From positions 1-8,489 of the forward strand of contig JBBQVO010000150.1 of the NCBI GenBank assembly GCA_038211505.1: a DNA stretch of 8,489 nt, in the 5' to 3' direction. Each line of letters begins with the position of its first letter. Positions within the stretch are counted from its first letter, which is position 1. The position numbers were made by a program, and so were the translations under genes. This document shows, piece by piece, positions 1 through 6,140 of the stretch. This DNA is from JBBQVO01 sp038211505. GTDB taxonomy: Bacteria > Chloroflexota > Dehalococcoidia > DSTF01 > JACRBR01. The notes under the pieces were generated by a model, which saw only the letters and a list, made by a program, of their open reading frames with translations, had not been told where the DNA came from and searched no databases.

Positions 1-668
1 GATGCCGCCGGGCATCACCGCGTTCGCCGTGATGCCATCCCCGCCGTGGCGCTGCGTCAGGCCGACGGCGAACAGCGCGTTCGCTGTCTTCGACTGACCA
101 TATGCCGAAAACGGATCGTACTCCCGCTCACGGAAGTTCAGGTCGTCGAAGTGCACATCGGATCGGCGGTGGCCGATCGAACTCAGCGCCACGACGCGTG
201 CCCCGCCCGCCGCCGCAGCGCCGGCATCAGGCCAGTCGCAAGTGCGAAGTGGCCGATGTGGTTCGTCCCGAACTGGAGCTCGAAGCCATCCGGCGTGTAC
301 GACTGCGGCGTCGCCATCACGCCGGCGTTGTTGATCAGGATGTGCAGCGGCCGCGCCAGCGCCAGATATCCGGCGACGAACTCGCGCACGGACGCCAGCG
401 ACGCTAGATCGACGATGCCGACTTCGATCGCCTGATTGCCGGTCTCGGTCCGCAGCGTCGCGGCGACGTCATCAGCCTGCGCGCGGTTGCGCGCCGCCAG
501 CACGACGCGAGCGCCGGCCGTCGCCAACGCCCGCACCGTCTCGATGCCGATCCCCGATGCGCCACCCGTGACGATCGCCTCGCGCCCGCGCAGATCATGC
601 CCCGCGATCACCTCGAGCGCCGTCGATCGCGCGCCGAAAGAAGATGTTGTTGGTGAGTTGTCGTTCGT
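1..668 (-). pseudogene. SDR-family oxidoreductase, frameshifted, 3' end off the window
   Basis: NAD(P)-dependent short-chain dehydrogenase/reductase of the retinol-dehydrogenase-like type; substrate not predictable. Reading leftwards it shows the family N-terminus FGARSTALEVIAGHDLRG, the cofactor loop TGGASGIG, LINNAGVM, then ALSS, and the catalytic YGQSK (Tyr codon 100-102, Lys codon 88-90), ending in ANAVMPGGI at the window edge. The frame changes near 196-216: residues up to LMPALR are in one frame (which stops at 183-185), and GARVVALSSIGH onward are in another. One extra base in the GC-rich run would restore LRAAGGARVV. The start is also odd. The N-terminal homology extends upstream of the GTG at 609-611 to codons ACG-AAC-GAC at 668-660, seven bases after AGGAG (676-680), as if ATG had become ACG; a stop lies a few codons further upstream. 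Decay is the simplest reading, but a sequence error could explain the frameshift. The family call is secure; the broken state is less so. Confidence 0.8.
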
Positions 669-963
669 GGCGATGCTCCTGTTCTACTCCGCAATGAAGC
701 TCAGGATGAAGGAAGTCGCCGACACGGGCAACGGATGCCACGACCGACATGATGTGTGTCCCGCGTCGTCGTTCGCGCGCTCGGTCCGTCAGCCCATAGA
801 CGCGTGTCCAATCGCCAACCAAAAAATGTGAAAATCTGCATCGCCCTGGACGAGCGCGCGAGCCAGGGTGAAATCTGCATCGCCCTGGACGAGCGCGCGA
901 GCCGGGGTGAAATCTGCGTCGCCCCGGCGAGCGCGCGAGACAGGGTGGTTTCCCGCTGCCAGG
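669..963. other. intergenic region outside the repeat array
   Basis: About 295 bases between the 126-residue minus-strand gene and the SDR remnant. Apart from the tandem repeats at 828-944 and the AGGAG at 676-680, I see no convincing gene or promoter. Open frames here have no ribosome-binding site and only reflect the high GC content. Any SDR promoter would be expected at roughly 690-800 on the minus strand, but no good -35/-10 pair stands out. Confidence 0.5.
828..944. repeat. three tandem ~39-bp hairpin-forming repeats
   Basis: Three units abut: 828-867 (40 bp), 868-906 (39 bp) and 907-944 (38 bp). Each begins GTGAAA(A)TCTGC and carries GAGCGCGCGAG. Unit 1 has the inverted repeat CCCTGG (844-849) / CCAGGG (863-868). 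Unit 2 has CCCTGG (883-888) / CCGGGG (902-907), which still pairs if the plus strand is the RNA because T886 can wobble with G904. Unit 3 is the most diverged and keeps only CCC/GGG. The array begins about 20 bases beyond the stop of the 126-residue gene and lies upstream of the SDR remnant, between two minus-strand genes. It could be a dispersed intergenic repeat family or a hairpin-based transcript end. Its function is unknown. Confidence 0.85.
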
Positions 964-1344
964 TCAGCGATATGTAGCGGCGTCGGACTCTTGCGGTGCG
1001 AGGCGCTCGAGCACCGCGCCGACGGCATCGCCCTGGCGCGGGTACGCTTCGCGATGCTCGAGCTCGTACAACACAAGCCACGTCTGCTCGAGGATGCGCA
1101 GTGCGCTGTCCCAGTCTTCGTTGCTGACGAACTGGTTGATGAAGAGCGCCTCGTGTTCTTCGATGCCGATGTTGATCGCGTCGAGGCCGTCGCACTTCAT
1201 GCGCAAGATGCCGCTGTAGAGCTTCTCGCAAAAGCGGATGAGCAGCGCGTTGTCGTAGGGATCGACTTTGGCGAGCGGGCGGATGGCATCACGCATCAGC
1301 AGCGCGTCGTGCAGTTTCACTTCGATGCAGCCGAACTGTCTCAT
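964..1344 (-). CDS. hypothetical protein, 126 aa, second gene of a coupled pair
   Basis: I do not recognise this protein. It looks soluble and mostly helical, with acidic helix-like stretches such as EEHEALFINQFVSNEDWDSA (residues 62-81) followed by LRILEQTWLVLYELEHRE. There is no signal peptide or membrane segment. Cysteines are at 6, 39 and 51, with no metal-binding spacing. The start is well supported: ATG at 1342-1344 overlaps the TGA of the 218-residue gene (ATGA), and GAGGTG lies four bases upstream, so translation is probably coupled. The pair very likely works together, possibly as partners in one complex. A short helical-repeat fold is possible, but that is a guess from appearance. 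The real-gene call rests on the overlap, ribosome-binding site and GC-rich third positions. Confidence 0.8.
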   Translation of the reverse strand: MRQFGCIEVKLHDALLMRDAIRPLAKVDPYDNALLIRFCEKLYSGILRMKCDGLDAINIGIEEHEALFINQFVSNEDWDSALRILEQTWLVLYELEHREAYPRQGDAVGAVLERLAPQESDAATYR

Positions 1345-1997
1345 ACGTCACCTCGCGCGAGCGGATTCGCCGGCAAGTAACCGAACCACCACTCCTTGCT
1401 CCGCTCCACCGGCGCCATCTCCGCCTCCGCCACGTCGCGATAGAACTCGCGCGTCTCGAAGTCGTACGTCACGTCGGGGTGCTGCTCCAGCCACACGCAA
1501 TACAGGTGGTTCCACTCGATGCAGAGCTTGCGCTTGAGCCGCAGTGGCAGGTCGATCACGGGAAGCGGGCGCACGGCGAGGTTCGCAGCGTTGCGCTCGA
1601 GAAACAGGCGGCGATTGCGCGGGCTGGCGCTGATGCCGCGCCGCCTGATCAAGCCGCCGATGTTGATCTCTTCCGCATCGACGACGCCGTCGCCACACGA
1701 AAGCCACTCGGCATAGGCGAGCGAGTGCGGGCGCAGCACCTCGATGTCGATCGCGTGCTGATATCCCGCCACGCGGCGCACGACGTCCTCGTCACTAAGG
1801 TGCGCGCAGAAGGGGCAGTCGTCGGCAATGATCGCCGGCTCGCGCCACGGCGTTCGCTCGTCGATCTGGATCGCGCCCGGCCCAACGCGTTGCTGGGCGG
1901 CGCGAAAGCTATGGCCGATGAAGTAACCGGCGTAGCGCTGGGCGATCAGTGTGTGATCGTCGGCGAGTTGTTGTGGCAGGAGCGCTGGCGTTCGCAT
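1341..1997 (-). CDS. hypothetical protein, 218 aa, with CPFC motif
   Basis: I do not recognise this family. The protein looks cytosolic, with no signal peptide or membrane span. Visible landmarks are DDCPFCAHLSDEDVVRR at about 59-75, a basic patch IRRRGISASPRNRRLFLERN at 117-136, RLKRKLCIEWNHLYCVWLEQ at 153-172, and an aromatic C-terminus KEWWFGYLPANP. Cysteines are at 61, 64, 101, 159 and 167. The CxxC could be half of a zinc site completed by later Cys or His residues, but spacing alone does not prove that. ATG is at 1995-1997, with a weak G-rich stretch upstream as ribosome-binding site. It ends in an ATGA overlap with the 126-residue gene and starts 30 bases after the stop of a 46-residue ORF, which suggests a three-gene minus-strand operon. 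The gene looks real; its function is unknown. Confidence 0.85.
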   Translation of the reverse strand: MRTPALLPQQLADDHTLIAQRYAGYFIGHSFRAAQQRVGPGAIQIDERTPWREPAIIADDCPFCAHLSDEDVVRRVAGYQHAIDIEVLRPHSLAYAEWLSCGDGVVDAEEINIGGLIRRRGISASPRNRRLFLERNAANLAVRPLPVIDLPLRLKRKLCIEWNHLYCVWLEQHPDVTYDFETREFYRDVAEAEMAPVERSKEWWFGYLPANPLARGDV

Positions 1998-2027
1998 GGC
2001 AAATGGAATCCCCCGAATCAGAGACGG

Positions 2028-2168
2028 CTATGGCCGTGAAAACTTCTCGCCGTCGTGCCGCTGCGACGGGCAGAGACGCTCCGGGTTGTAGTGGCGCTCC
2101 GGGTCGAGCCGCGGCTGCTCGCGTTGCGGCGAGCCGGTTTTGGTGGGGGTACGCGTCGGCGCTTCCAT
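2028..2168 (-). CDS. small hypothetical protein, 46 aa
   Basis: A short gene supported by sequence features rather than homology. ATG at 2166-2168 is preceded by GAGGAG with a six-base spacer, one of the best ribosome-binding sites in the window. Most codons end in G or C, as in the other genes here. The product is very hydrophilic and rich in Pro, Arg and Glu, with a probably disordered N-terminus (MEAPTRTPTKTGSPQREQPR), then LDPERHYNPERLCPSQRHDG and a single cysteine at 33. No signal peptide, membrane segment or known motif is visible. It stops 30 bases before the 218-residue gene on the same strand, so it is probably the first gene of that operon. It could instead be a translated leader with no stable product. 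Confidence 0.55.
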   Translation of the reverse strand: MEAPTRTPTKTGSPQREQPRLDPERHYNPERLCPSQRHDGEKFSRP

Positions 2169-2448
2169 GAGTGACTCCTCGGACAGGCGGCTCTCCTCCG
2201 TCCCGTCGCCCCTCATGCTGGCAGAGGCCGCATATGACGACTGCCACGAACCGGCCTTATGACATGTCGGAACGATGCCATTGTGGACAAGACGCAGCTT
2301 CGACAAGACGCCGCGGCCTCACTCGCGCGGCGCCACCGTCAAGTTCGCAGGTCGCTCGCGTTGACTGCCACATGGCACGGCGCGTACTGTGCACGGACAG
2401 CCAACGGGGCCTTCCGGCGCCGCACTGCGGAGCCCGCGGAGGCCGACG
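2169..2448. other. divergent intergenic region
   Basis: About 280 bases between the minus-strand operon and the plus-strand beta-helix genes, which are transcribed away from each other, so promoters for both should lie here. A possible plus-strand promoter is at 2361-2390. On the minus strand I see A/T-richer steps such as TTGTCC (2285-2290) and TCATAA, but at the wrong spacing, so I do not call a promoter. No RNA gene or repeat is visible. Confidence 0.5.
2361..2390 (+). promoter_or_regulatory. possible sigma-70-type promoter for the beta-helix gene pair
   Basis: TTGACT (2361-2366) matches five of six -35 bases. Eighteen bases later TACTGT (2385-2390) keeps the T, A and final T of a -10 box. 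A start near 2397 would give a leader of about 50 bases before the ATG at 2449. The -10 match is modest, so this is only a candidate. Confidence 0.35.
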
Positions 2449-3261
2449 ATGCTCACGATCGCCAATCGCTTCAACACGCTGCTACTACTGCTGATCGCAC
2501 TGATGGCCGCCGGCATCATCACGATGCTCGCCACCCGCGCCTACGGCGGCCCGCTCGACCCGACGAGCTCGCCAGCGTCGACCGACGGCGTCCGCGGCCC
2601 CGGCACCCCCATCTCGTCGCTGCCGTTCGTCATCAACGCCTCTGGCTACTACTACGTCACGCGCCCGCTCACCGGTGGGCCGGGCCAGGATGGGATCACG
2701 ATCAACGTCAGCAACGTTACGGTCGACTTAGGCGGCTTCACCATCACCGGCGGGTCGAGCCCCGGGGGCGGCATCGACATCCCCGGCGGGCCGCGAAATC
2801 TCACGATCCGAAACGGCGCGCTCCGCGCCTGGACGTACGGGATCTACGCCGCCAGCGCCACGGACAGCCGTTTCGACAACGTGCAAGCGTCCAGCAACGC
2901 TGTTGGAATCGCGATCGGTTCGCACTCCGAGATCACCGACTGCAATGCGTCGTTGAACACCGGCACTGGCATCTTCGCCACTTCTGGCACCGTGCGGAAC
3001 TGCACGATCAGTGAGAATGGGCAGAACGGAATCGTTGCGGATGAATCGCTCATCGAAGACAACAAGGTGCAGAACAATCCGATGAACGGAATACGCATCA
3101 GCGGCAACGGAACGACGCTGCGGATGAACGAACTGTCCAGCAACAGCACCGACATCACGCTCGACGCCAACCTTGGTGTGAGCGTGCTCATCGACAACGT
3201 GTATTGTTCGACGTCTTCTGGCTCGCCGCATCAAGATATCGGAAGCGTTTCCAACTGCTGA
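2449..3261 (+). CDS. exported right-handed beta-helix protein, copy 1
   Basis: The protein has an N-terminal signal peptide or membrane anchor (LLLLLIALMAAGIITMLA, residues 11-28), then a conserved entry segment GPLDPTSSPASTDGVRGPGT, GYYYVTRPLTGG, and repeating beta-helix rungs such as GITINVSNVTVDLGGFTI, LTIRNGALRAW, TDCNASLNTGTGI, RNCTISENGQNGI and LIEDNKVQNNPMNGI. This is the parallel beta-helix (PbH1/NosD/pectate-lyase-like) style, in which N, G and I recur about every 22 residues. No catalytic residues can be assigned, so surface binding or carbohydrate interaction is only possible. Cysteines are at 165, 185, 253 and 270, the last being the C-terminal residue. The start is fixed by GGAGG (2438-2442) six bases before the ATG and by matching the paralogue's N-terminus; an in-frame upstream ATG at 2389 lacks both. 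The paralogue follows 49 bases downstream. Confidence 0.92.
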   Translation: MLTIANRFNTLLLLLIALMAAGIITMLATRAYGGPLDPTSSPASTDGVRGPGTPISSLPFVINASGYYYVTRPLTGGPGQDGITINVSNVTVDLGGFTITGGSSPGGGIDIPGGPRNLTIRNGALRAWTYGIYAASATDSRFDNVQASSNAVGIAIGSHSEITDCNASLNTGTGIFATSGTVRNCTISENGQNGIVADESLIEDNKVQNNPMNGIRISGNGTTLRMNELSSNSTDITLDANLGVSVLIDNVYCSTSSGSPHQDIGSVSNC

Positions 3262-3310
3262 ATCCCACGCTTCGAGAAATGCCCGGACTCACATCAATCG
3301 GCCAGGAGAC

Positions 3311-4123
3311 ATGACAAACATCACCAGCCGCTTCAACAGATTGCTACTCTTGCTGGTCGCGCTGATGGCGGCGGCGATCATCACGATGCTCGCCACCGGC
3401 GCCTACGGCGGCCCGCTCGATCCGACGGGCGCGCCCGCATCCACCGACGGCATCCGCGGCCCCGGCACACCGATCTCGTCGCTGCCGTTCCCGATCAATG
3501 CGCCGGGCTACTACTACGTCACGCGCTCGCTGACCGGTGGACCGGCGCAACACGGCATTACGATTAACGTCAGCAACGTCACCGTTGATCTCGGCGGCTT
3601 CACCATCGGCGGCGGCGCCGGTCCTGGAAATGGCATCTATGTGCCGGGCGGCCCGCGCAATATCGTCATACGGAACGGCGCGCTCCGGGCCTGGGACAGA
3701 GCCATCTTTGCGCCGAACACGACCGATAGCCGCATCGACAACGTACAGGCGTCGAGCAACTCGGGCGGAATCGTGATCGGCGCTCATTCGCAGATCTCGG
3801 ACTGCAACGCGTCACTCAACACGGGTATCGGCATAGCCGCCGTCTCAAGTTCGATCCGCAACTGCACCGTCTCGGAGAACGGGCAAGACGGAATCTTTGC
3901 GAGTGAATCGCTCATCGAAGGGAACAAGGTGCAGAACAATCCGGGCGCGGGAATCGAGCTGTTCGGCGACCGAGACACCCTGCGGACCAACGAGCTGTCC
4001 AGTAACGGTACGGACCTCACGATCGGCAGCAGCACCACGGGCAACGTGATCGCCGAGAACGTGTACTGTTCGCTGAATTCGTCCGGGATCCAGCAGTTCG
4101 TCGACAACGTCATCCGCTGCTAG
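3311..4123 (+). CDS. exported right-handed beta-helix protein, copy 2
   Basis: Tandem paralogue of the preceding gene. It is also exactly 270 residues and aligns end to end without gaps, with 187 identical positions by my hand count (about 69%). It has the same membrane segment (LLLLLVALMAAAIITMLA), the same entry segment GPLDPTGAPASTDGIRGPGT, the same rung pattern and the same four cysteines (165, 185, 253, 270). Conservation is strongest at residues 31-100 and weakest in the inter-rung turns and at 211-269, which suggests a fixed scaffold with a diverging face and cap. AGGAG (3304-3308) lies only two bases before the ATG, a shorter spacing than usual; the start is nevertheless supported by alignment with copy 1. 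It is probably co-transcribed with copy 1 and sits in the exported or anchored compartment. Enzymatic activity cannot be inferred. Confidence 0.92.
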   Translation: MTNITSRFNRLLLLLVALMAAAIITMLATGAYGGPLDPTGAPASTDGIRGPGTPISSLPFPINAPGYYYVTRSLTGGPAQHGITINVSNVTVDLGGFTIGGGAGPGNGIYVPGGPRNIVIRNGALRAWDRAIFAPNTTDSRIDNVQASSNSGGIVIGAHSQISDCNASLNTGIGIAAVSSSIRNCTVSENGQDGIFASESLIEGNKVQNNPGAGIELFGDRDTLRTNELSSNGTDLTIGSSTTGNVIAENVYCSLNSSGIQQFVDNVIRC

Positions 4124-4249
4124 TACGGCGACCGCCGCCGCGCGCGTGAACTCGTCCTGCGCCCGGACATGCCGCGCCAAACGCAGACTTAGCGGGCCGC
4201 GAGGTGCAGCGATCGTTCCTGAAGCCGGCTGACGTTAACGTGTAGAAGA

Positions 4250-4325
4250 TGGTGGAGCCGAGGGGATTCGAACCCCTGACCTCAACACTGCCAGTGTTGC
4301 GCTCTCCCAATTGAGCTACGGCCCC
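4250..4325 (-). tRNA. tRNA-Ala(GGC), CCA encoded
   Basis: The minus strand folds as a complete cloverleaf. The acceptor stem is GGGGCCG/CGGCTCC and contains the G3:U70 pair that marks alanine tRNAs. The D arm is GCTC-AATTGGGA-GAGC, the anticodon arm CAACA-CTGGCAG-TGTTG with anticodon GGC, the variable loop AGGTC, and the T arm AGGGG-TTCGAAT-CCCCT. The discriminator A is at 4253 and CCA (4250-4252) is encoded. It would decode GCC, a codon heavily used by the neighbouring genes. It stands alone, opposed to the flanking plus-strand genes. Confidence 0.97.
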
Positions 4326-4393
4326 GTATGTGCTGCGATCCAACGCTCTCGCGATCAGGCGTCGCCGATCGCGGCGTGACTTCGATCGTGCGC

Positions 4394-4420
4394 AGGATAT
4401 CACAGCCGTTCGCGTGGCAA
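4394..4420 (-). promoter_or_regulatory. possible tRNA-Ala promoter
   Basis: On the minus strand TTGCCA (4415-4420) matches five of six -35 bases, and TATCCT (4394-4399) matches four of six -10 bases. The 15-base spacing is shorter than the usual 16-18. Initiation would leave a 5' leader of about 60 bases before the tRNA, to be removed by RNase P. This is the best candidate I see, but a weak one. Confidence 0.3.
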
Positions 4421-4514
4421 ACGCGTTCGCCAGCCGCCACTTTCGCGCCGCAGATTCGGTGAATCTCGCCGGCCTTGCGCAGATCGCCGCGACGGGGGCT
4501 GCCGATACTCCTAA

Positions 4515-4555
4515 GGGAGATGGGCGCCGCATGCCCGTCTCGGGAGATGGGCATG
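4515..4555 (+). promoter_or_regulatory. hairpin over the S41 peptidase start, with competing upstream strand
   Basis: Bases 4530-4540 (CATGCCCGTCT) pair with 4545-4555 (AGATGGGCATG) in an 11-bp stem with one G-U pair and a CGGG loop. The stem contains the whole ATG (4553-4555) and part of the GGGAG ribosome-binding site (4542-4546). The 11-base sequence GGGAGATGGGC occurs twice (4515-4525 and 4542-4552), so 4533-4541 could instead pair with 4517-4525 in a 9-bp stem with a 7-base loop, leaving the start free. In RNA these two folds exclude each other, as in translational switches. The pairing is seen directly; a regulatory role is inferred. A palindromic operator or a chance duplication are alternatives. 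Confidence 0.45.
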
Positions 4556-5965
4556 AGTTCACACCGACGTTCTCAGCGGATGATCGTGGCACTCTGCGGC
4601 GCGCTGGCCGTTATCGGTGCGCTCGGCACCGCCTGTAACTCCGGGCCGCCGCCACGGAGCACGCCCGACACGCGCGGCATCCTGCCGCCGACGCCCCGTC
4701 CGACACCGACCGAGCTTCCGCCGCCGCAGGTGCTGCTCGCAAACGGCGGCCTCGGCGTCGTTGAAGTCGCGCTCAATCGCTTGCTCGATGAGCACGTGAC
4801 GCCGCCGGACGAGGCCGCGCTGATGACGGCCGCCTGGGAGGGCGTGCGCAAGTCCGCGACCCTCGTCGATCTGCCGCCGCCCGCACCCATCGAATTCAGC
4901 GGCGACCGTGCGGCCGACCTGGTGCGATTCGAGTCGGCATGGCGCGGCCTTCGACCCGATTTTCGCGGTTTCCCGGGCACGCGCTGGACAGCGATCCAGT
5001 CGATGGCCGAGAGCCTCAACGACTGCCACACGTACTTCCTCGGCCCGCGGCTCGTCGACCCGAGCGCCGCCCCGCAGCAGGATCGTGCGTTGAGCGGATT
5101 CGGCATGACGCTCACCGGCAAGCCCGCCGTCGTCGCCGAAATCGAGAAGGAGCCGTGGAGCCCGGCGGCGACATCGGGTTTGCAGCCAGGCGACACGATC
5201 CTCGACATCGACGGCCAGAGCACGGACGGCAAAGGGCCGCTCGACACGCTGATGATTCTCGCCGACGGCGATCGGGGTTCAAATGCGGCGGTTCGGGTGC
5301 GGCGTCCCGGCCAGGCCGAGCCGATGACGCTGACGCTGAATCGCACCGACTATGAGCCCGTCAACGTGCAGTCGCACGTGCTCGACGGCGGTGTCGGATA
5401 CATCCGCGTGCACAGCTGGTCCGATGAGCAGGCGACGCGAAAGCTGCGCCAGGTGCTCAACGATCTCAGCGGCAGCAAGACTCCCGGCTGGATCATCGAT
5501 CTGCGCGGTAATCCGGGCGGGATCCTCAATGTCGATCCGATGAGCCTCTTCTTTGCGGACGGTACGGCGATCCGGCAAAAGCTCCGCAACGGATCGATCG
5601 AAGACGATCCCGCGAACGGCGCCGTGTTGCCGAAGCTCAAGCCGATCATCGTCCTCGTCGACGACGGCAGCGCCTCGATGTCCGAAATGTTCGCGCTCGC
5701 GCTGCAGGAGCATCACATCGCGAAGCTTGTCGGAAGCAAGACCGCCGGCTGCATCGGCGGCACGTACTCCGCCGATAACGGCGACGGCTCCGGCCTGGCG
5801 GTCAGCTTCGCGACGATGCTCGGCCCCGTCACCGGCACGGCGCTTAACGGCATCGGCATCACGCCCGACGAGGTCGTCGAGCGGACGGCCGAGGATCTAG
5901 CCGCCGGCCGCGATCCGCAGTTGCAGGCAGCAATCGCCGAACTCAAACCGACGCCCGCACACTGA
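4553..5965 (+). CDS. S41-family (C-terminal-processing-type) lipoprotein peptidase with PDZ domain
   Basis: A 470-residue envelope protease. Residues 1-28 are a lipoprotein signal (basic MSSHRRSQR, hydrophobic core, GTAC with lipidated Cys28), followed by a Pro/Thr-rich tether (31-58). Residues 65-175 are the N-terminal helical part, including LNDCHTYFL (His159). A PDZ-like domain spans about 178-265 (LQPGDTILDIDGQS), and the S41 core about 275-445, with WIIDLRGNPGG (313-323) and DGSASMSEMF (371-380). The nucleophile should be Ser375. The residue 25 positions on, Lys in CtpA/Prc, is Cys400 (KTAGCIGG), so a Ser/Lys dyad is not available; His159 could serve, as in tricorn-like S41 enzymes. Cys158 and Cys400 are the only other cysteines of the mature protein. 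ATG 4553 is chosen because GGGAG lies six bases upstream and the signal peptide then starts cleanly; in-frame ATGs at 4520 and 4547 have poor spacing. Confidence 0.9.
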   Translation: MSSHRRSQRMIVALCGALAVIGALGTACNSGPPPRSTPDTRGILPPTPRPTPTELPPPQVLLANGGLGVVEVALNRLLDEHVTPPDEAALMTAAWEGVRKSATLVDLPPPAPIEFSGDRAADLVRFESAWRGLRPDFRGFPGTRWTAIQSMAESLNDCHTYFLGPRLVDPSAAPQQDRALSGFGMTLTGKPAVVAEIEKEPWSPAATSGLQPGDTILDIDGQSTDGKGPLDTLMILADGDRGSNAAVRVRRPGQAEPMTLTLNRTDYEPVNVQSHVLDGGVGYIRVHSWSDEQATRKLRQVLNDLSGSKTPGWIIDLRGNPGGILNVDPMSLFFADGTAIRQKLRNGSIEDDPANGAVLPKLKPIIVLVDDGSASMSEMFALALQEHHIAKLVGSKTAGCIGGTYSADNGDGSGLAVSFATMLGPVTGTALNGIGITPDEVVERTAEDLAAGRDPQLQAAIAELKPTPAH

Positions 5966-5997
5966 CATCACAGCGCGGTGCTGACCCCGCCCGGCGA

Positions 5998-6017
5998 GGG
6001 CGCAGCAAGCAGCGCCC
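5998..6017 (+). terminator. GC-rich hairpin after the S41 gene
   Basis: GGGCGC (5998-6003) and GCGCCC (6012-6017) form a perfect six-base stem with an eight-base loop, 32 bases past the S41 stop. No T-run follows, so it is not a classical intrinsic terminator, though it may pause polymerase or protect the 3' end. Confidence 0.25.
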
Positions 6018-6122
6018 GTACGGTCGCTGCCGCCCATCGACACACATCGCGTTGTCGTGAGATGTAGGACGAAGAACGTACGACGATCGGTGCGATCCAT
6101 ACAAGCGTCGCGCGCGAGTGGC

Positions 6123-6131
6123 TGCTAGGCT
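6123..6131 (+). promoter_or_regulatory. possible extended -10 for a leaderless exporter transcript
   Basis: TG-C-TAGGCT (6123-6131) resembles an extended -10 and ends nine bases before the ATG at 6141, where no Shine-Dalgarno is present. Initiation about seven bases downstream would place the transcript start within a couple of bases of the start codon. No -35 is evident. The hexamer keeps only T, A and final T. Confidence 0.3.
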
Positions 6132-6140
6132 GTCTGCACC

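Noticed and set aside
828..944. CRISPR-like array
   Set aside because: The units abut directly with no unique spacers between repeats, and no cas gene is present.
1341..1997. CPFC as a thioredoxin-type redox site
   Set aside because: The motif sits at residue 61 of a protein with no visible thioredoxin fold pattern (no preceding beta-strand and W, no later cis-Pro), so I leave it as a possible metal site only.
2259..3014. 251-residue plus-strand frame rich in Arg and His
   Set aside because: It is an out-of-frame reading of beta-helix copy 1, with low-complexity R/H/P composition typical of GC-rich shadows.
4232..4241. Perfect palindrome ACGTTAACGT just past the tRNA 3' end
   Set aside because: A single 10-base palindrome with no partner copy in the window or gene context to suggest an operator or terminator.
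4250..4325. tRNA-Ala 3' end as an integration (att) site
   Set aside because: I found no integrase and no second copy of the tRNA 3' sequence in the window.
4110..4592. Minus-strand protein containing VAQLGERNTGSVEVRGSNPLGST
   Set aside because: That peptide is the translated tRNA-Ala; the frame runs through the tRNA and is not a gene.
4573..5346. 257-residue minus-strand frame opposite the S41 gene
   Set aside because: It is antisense to a well-supported peptidase and shows no motif or ribosome-binding site.
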